From NCBI RefSeq assembly GCF_003265705.1, contig NW_020312788.1, positions 8,255,004-8,319,003 on the forward strand: a stretch of 64,000 bases of DNA, in the 5' to 3' direction. The position numbers and the translations under genes are program-made. This DNA is from Callorhinus ursinus. Taxonomy: Eukaryota; Chordata; Mammalia; Carnivora; Otariidae. The notes beneath the pieces are model-generated. The model had not been told where the DNA came from, searched no databases, and saw only the letters and a program-made list of their open reading frames with translations. Positions 63,918-64,000 of the stretch are shown here, in pieces. Each line of letters begins with the position of its first letter. Positions within the stretch are counted from its first letter, which is position 1.

Positions 63918-64000
63918 ATCCATTCATTTAACATTTTTAAGTGCCTTCTAAGTTCCAGGCAGGTCAAACGAGACACATGAAAATTAATTCTACTCCCCCT
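63918..64000 (-). mobile_element. L2/MIR-type fragment running off the window
   Basis: TTCATTTAACATTTTTAAGT followed by GCCTTCTAAGTTCCAGGCA is the usual start of an antisense L2 or MIR end. Truncated by the window. Confidence 0.45.

Larger units (their letters stand above)
47230..64000 (+). other. KCNH7: KCNH7 intron (5' part), leading towards the S1 exon
   Basis: At least 16.8 kb of intron after GTAGGA; the next exon (LSLGADVLPEYKL) was looked for and not seen. It holds an L1 3' fragment, a 306-nt purine tract, two Can-SINEs, an antisense L2, a MIR, an LTR, and CT, CA, TTTG and GATA microsatellites. Stretches 55.6-57.4 kb and 59.4-63.2 kb show nothing I can name. The 145-codon frame at 58602-59039 has no support as a gene. 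Confidence 0.85.

Noticed and set aside
47230..64000. Search for the next KCNH7 exon (LSLGADVLPEYKL leading to S1)
   Set aside because: No matching coding text found after the GTAGGA donor; the exon must lie beyond the window.
1..64000. CRISPR arrays, operons, prophage or other microbial systems
   Set aside because: Spliced exons, SINEs, LINEs and microsatellites show a mammalian intron-rich locus; the regular arrays present are simple repeats without spacers.

Overview
The window is a piece of AT-rich vertebrate nuclear DNA from a carnivoran mammal. The lineage is read from seven tRNA-derived SINEs with the Can-SINE head GGGGCGCCTGGGTGGCTCAG and an AAATAAATA-type tail, found only in Carnivora. 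There is no bacterial-style gene organisation, and almost every long open frame here is non-coding.

The only gene I can support is KCNH7 (ERG3, Kv11.3), a voltage-gated potassium channel of the ether-a-go-go-related family, read on the + strand. Four consecutive internal coding exons are present: 17856-18011 (end of the PAS domain), 34324-34752 (start of the N-terminal linker), 39066-39086 (a 21-nt microexon) and 47015-47229 (end of the linker, just before S1). All have AG/GT splice sites and their phases join into one frame. Start codon, earlier PAS exons, the six transmembrane helices, pore and cyclic-nucleotide-binding homology domain lie outside. The window therefore runs from inside the intron before the PAS-end exon to inside the intron before the first membrane exon.

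The rest (about 98.7 %) is intron. Intron piece 1-17855 is rich in MIR and L2 remnants, with four Can-SINEs and a MaLR-like LTR nested inside an L2. Intron 18012-34323 holds a long antisense L1 remnant, a second L2 ORF2 remnant, a MER5-like DNA transposon, a CpG-bearing palindrome and a Can-SINE nested in an L1. Intron 34753-39065 has MIR and L2 remnants. Intron 39087-47014 follows the microexon and carries a cluster of RBFOX-type TGCATG/GCATG motifs. Intron piece 47230-64000 has a 306-nt uninterrupted purine (GGAA)n tract, two Can-SINEs, an LTR and several microsatellites.

The most interesting observation is the microexon and its apparent splicing code: a UGC element just upstream of its 3' splice site (SRRM4/nSR100-like) and a cluster of RBFOX motifs downstream. 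Inclusion or skipping keeps the frame and adds or removes seven residues (DNGRNVK) in the cytoplasmic linker between PAS and S1. I found no novel multi-gene system. Repeat family names come from recognising consensus-like sequence by eye; their ends are approximate.
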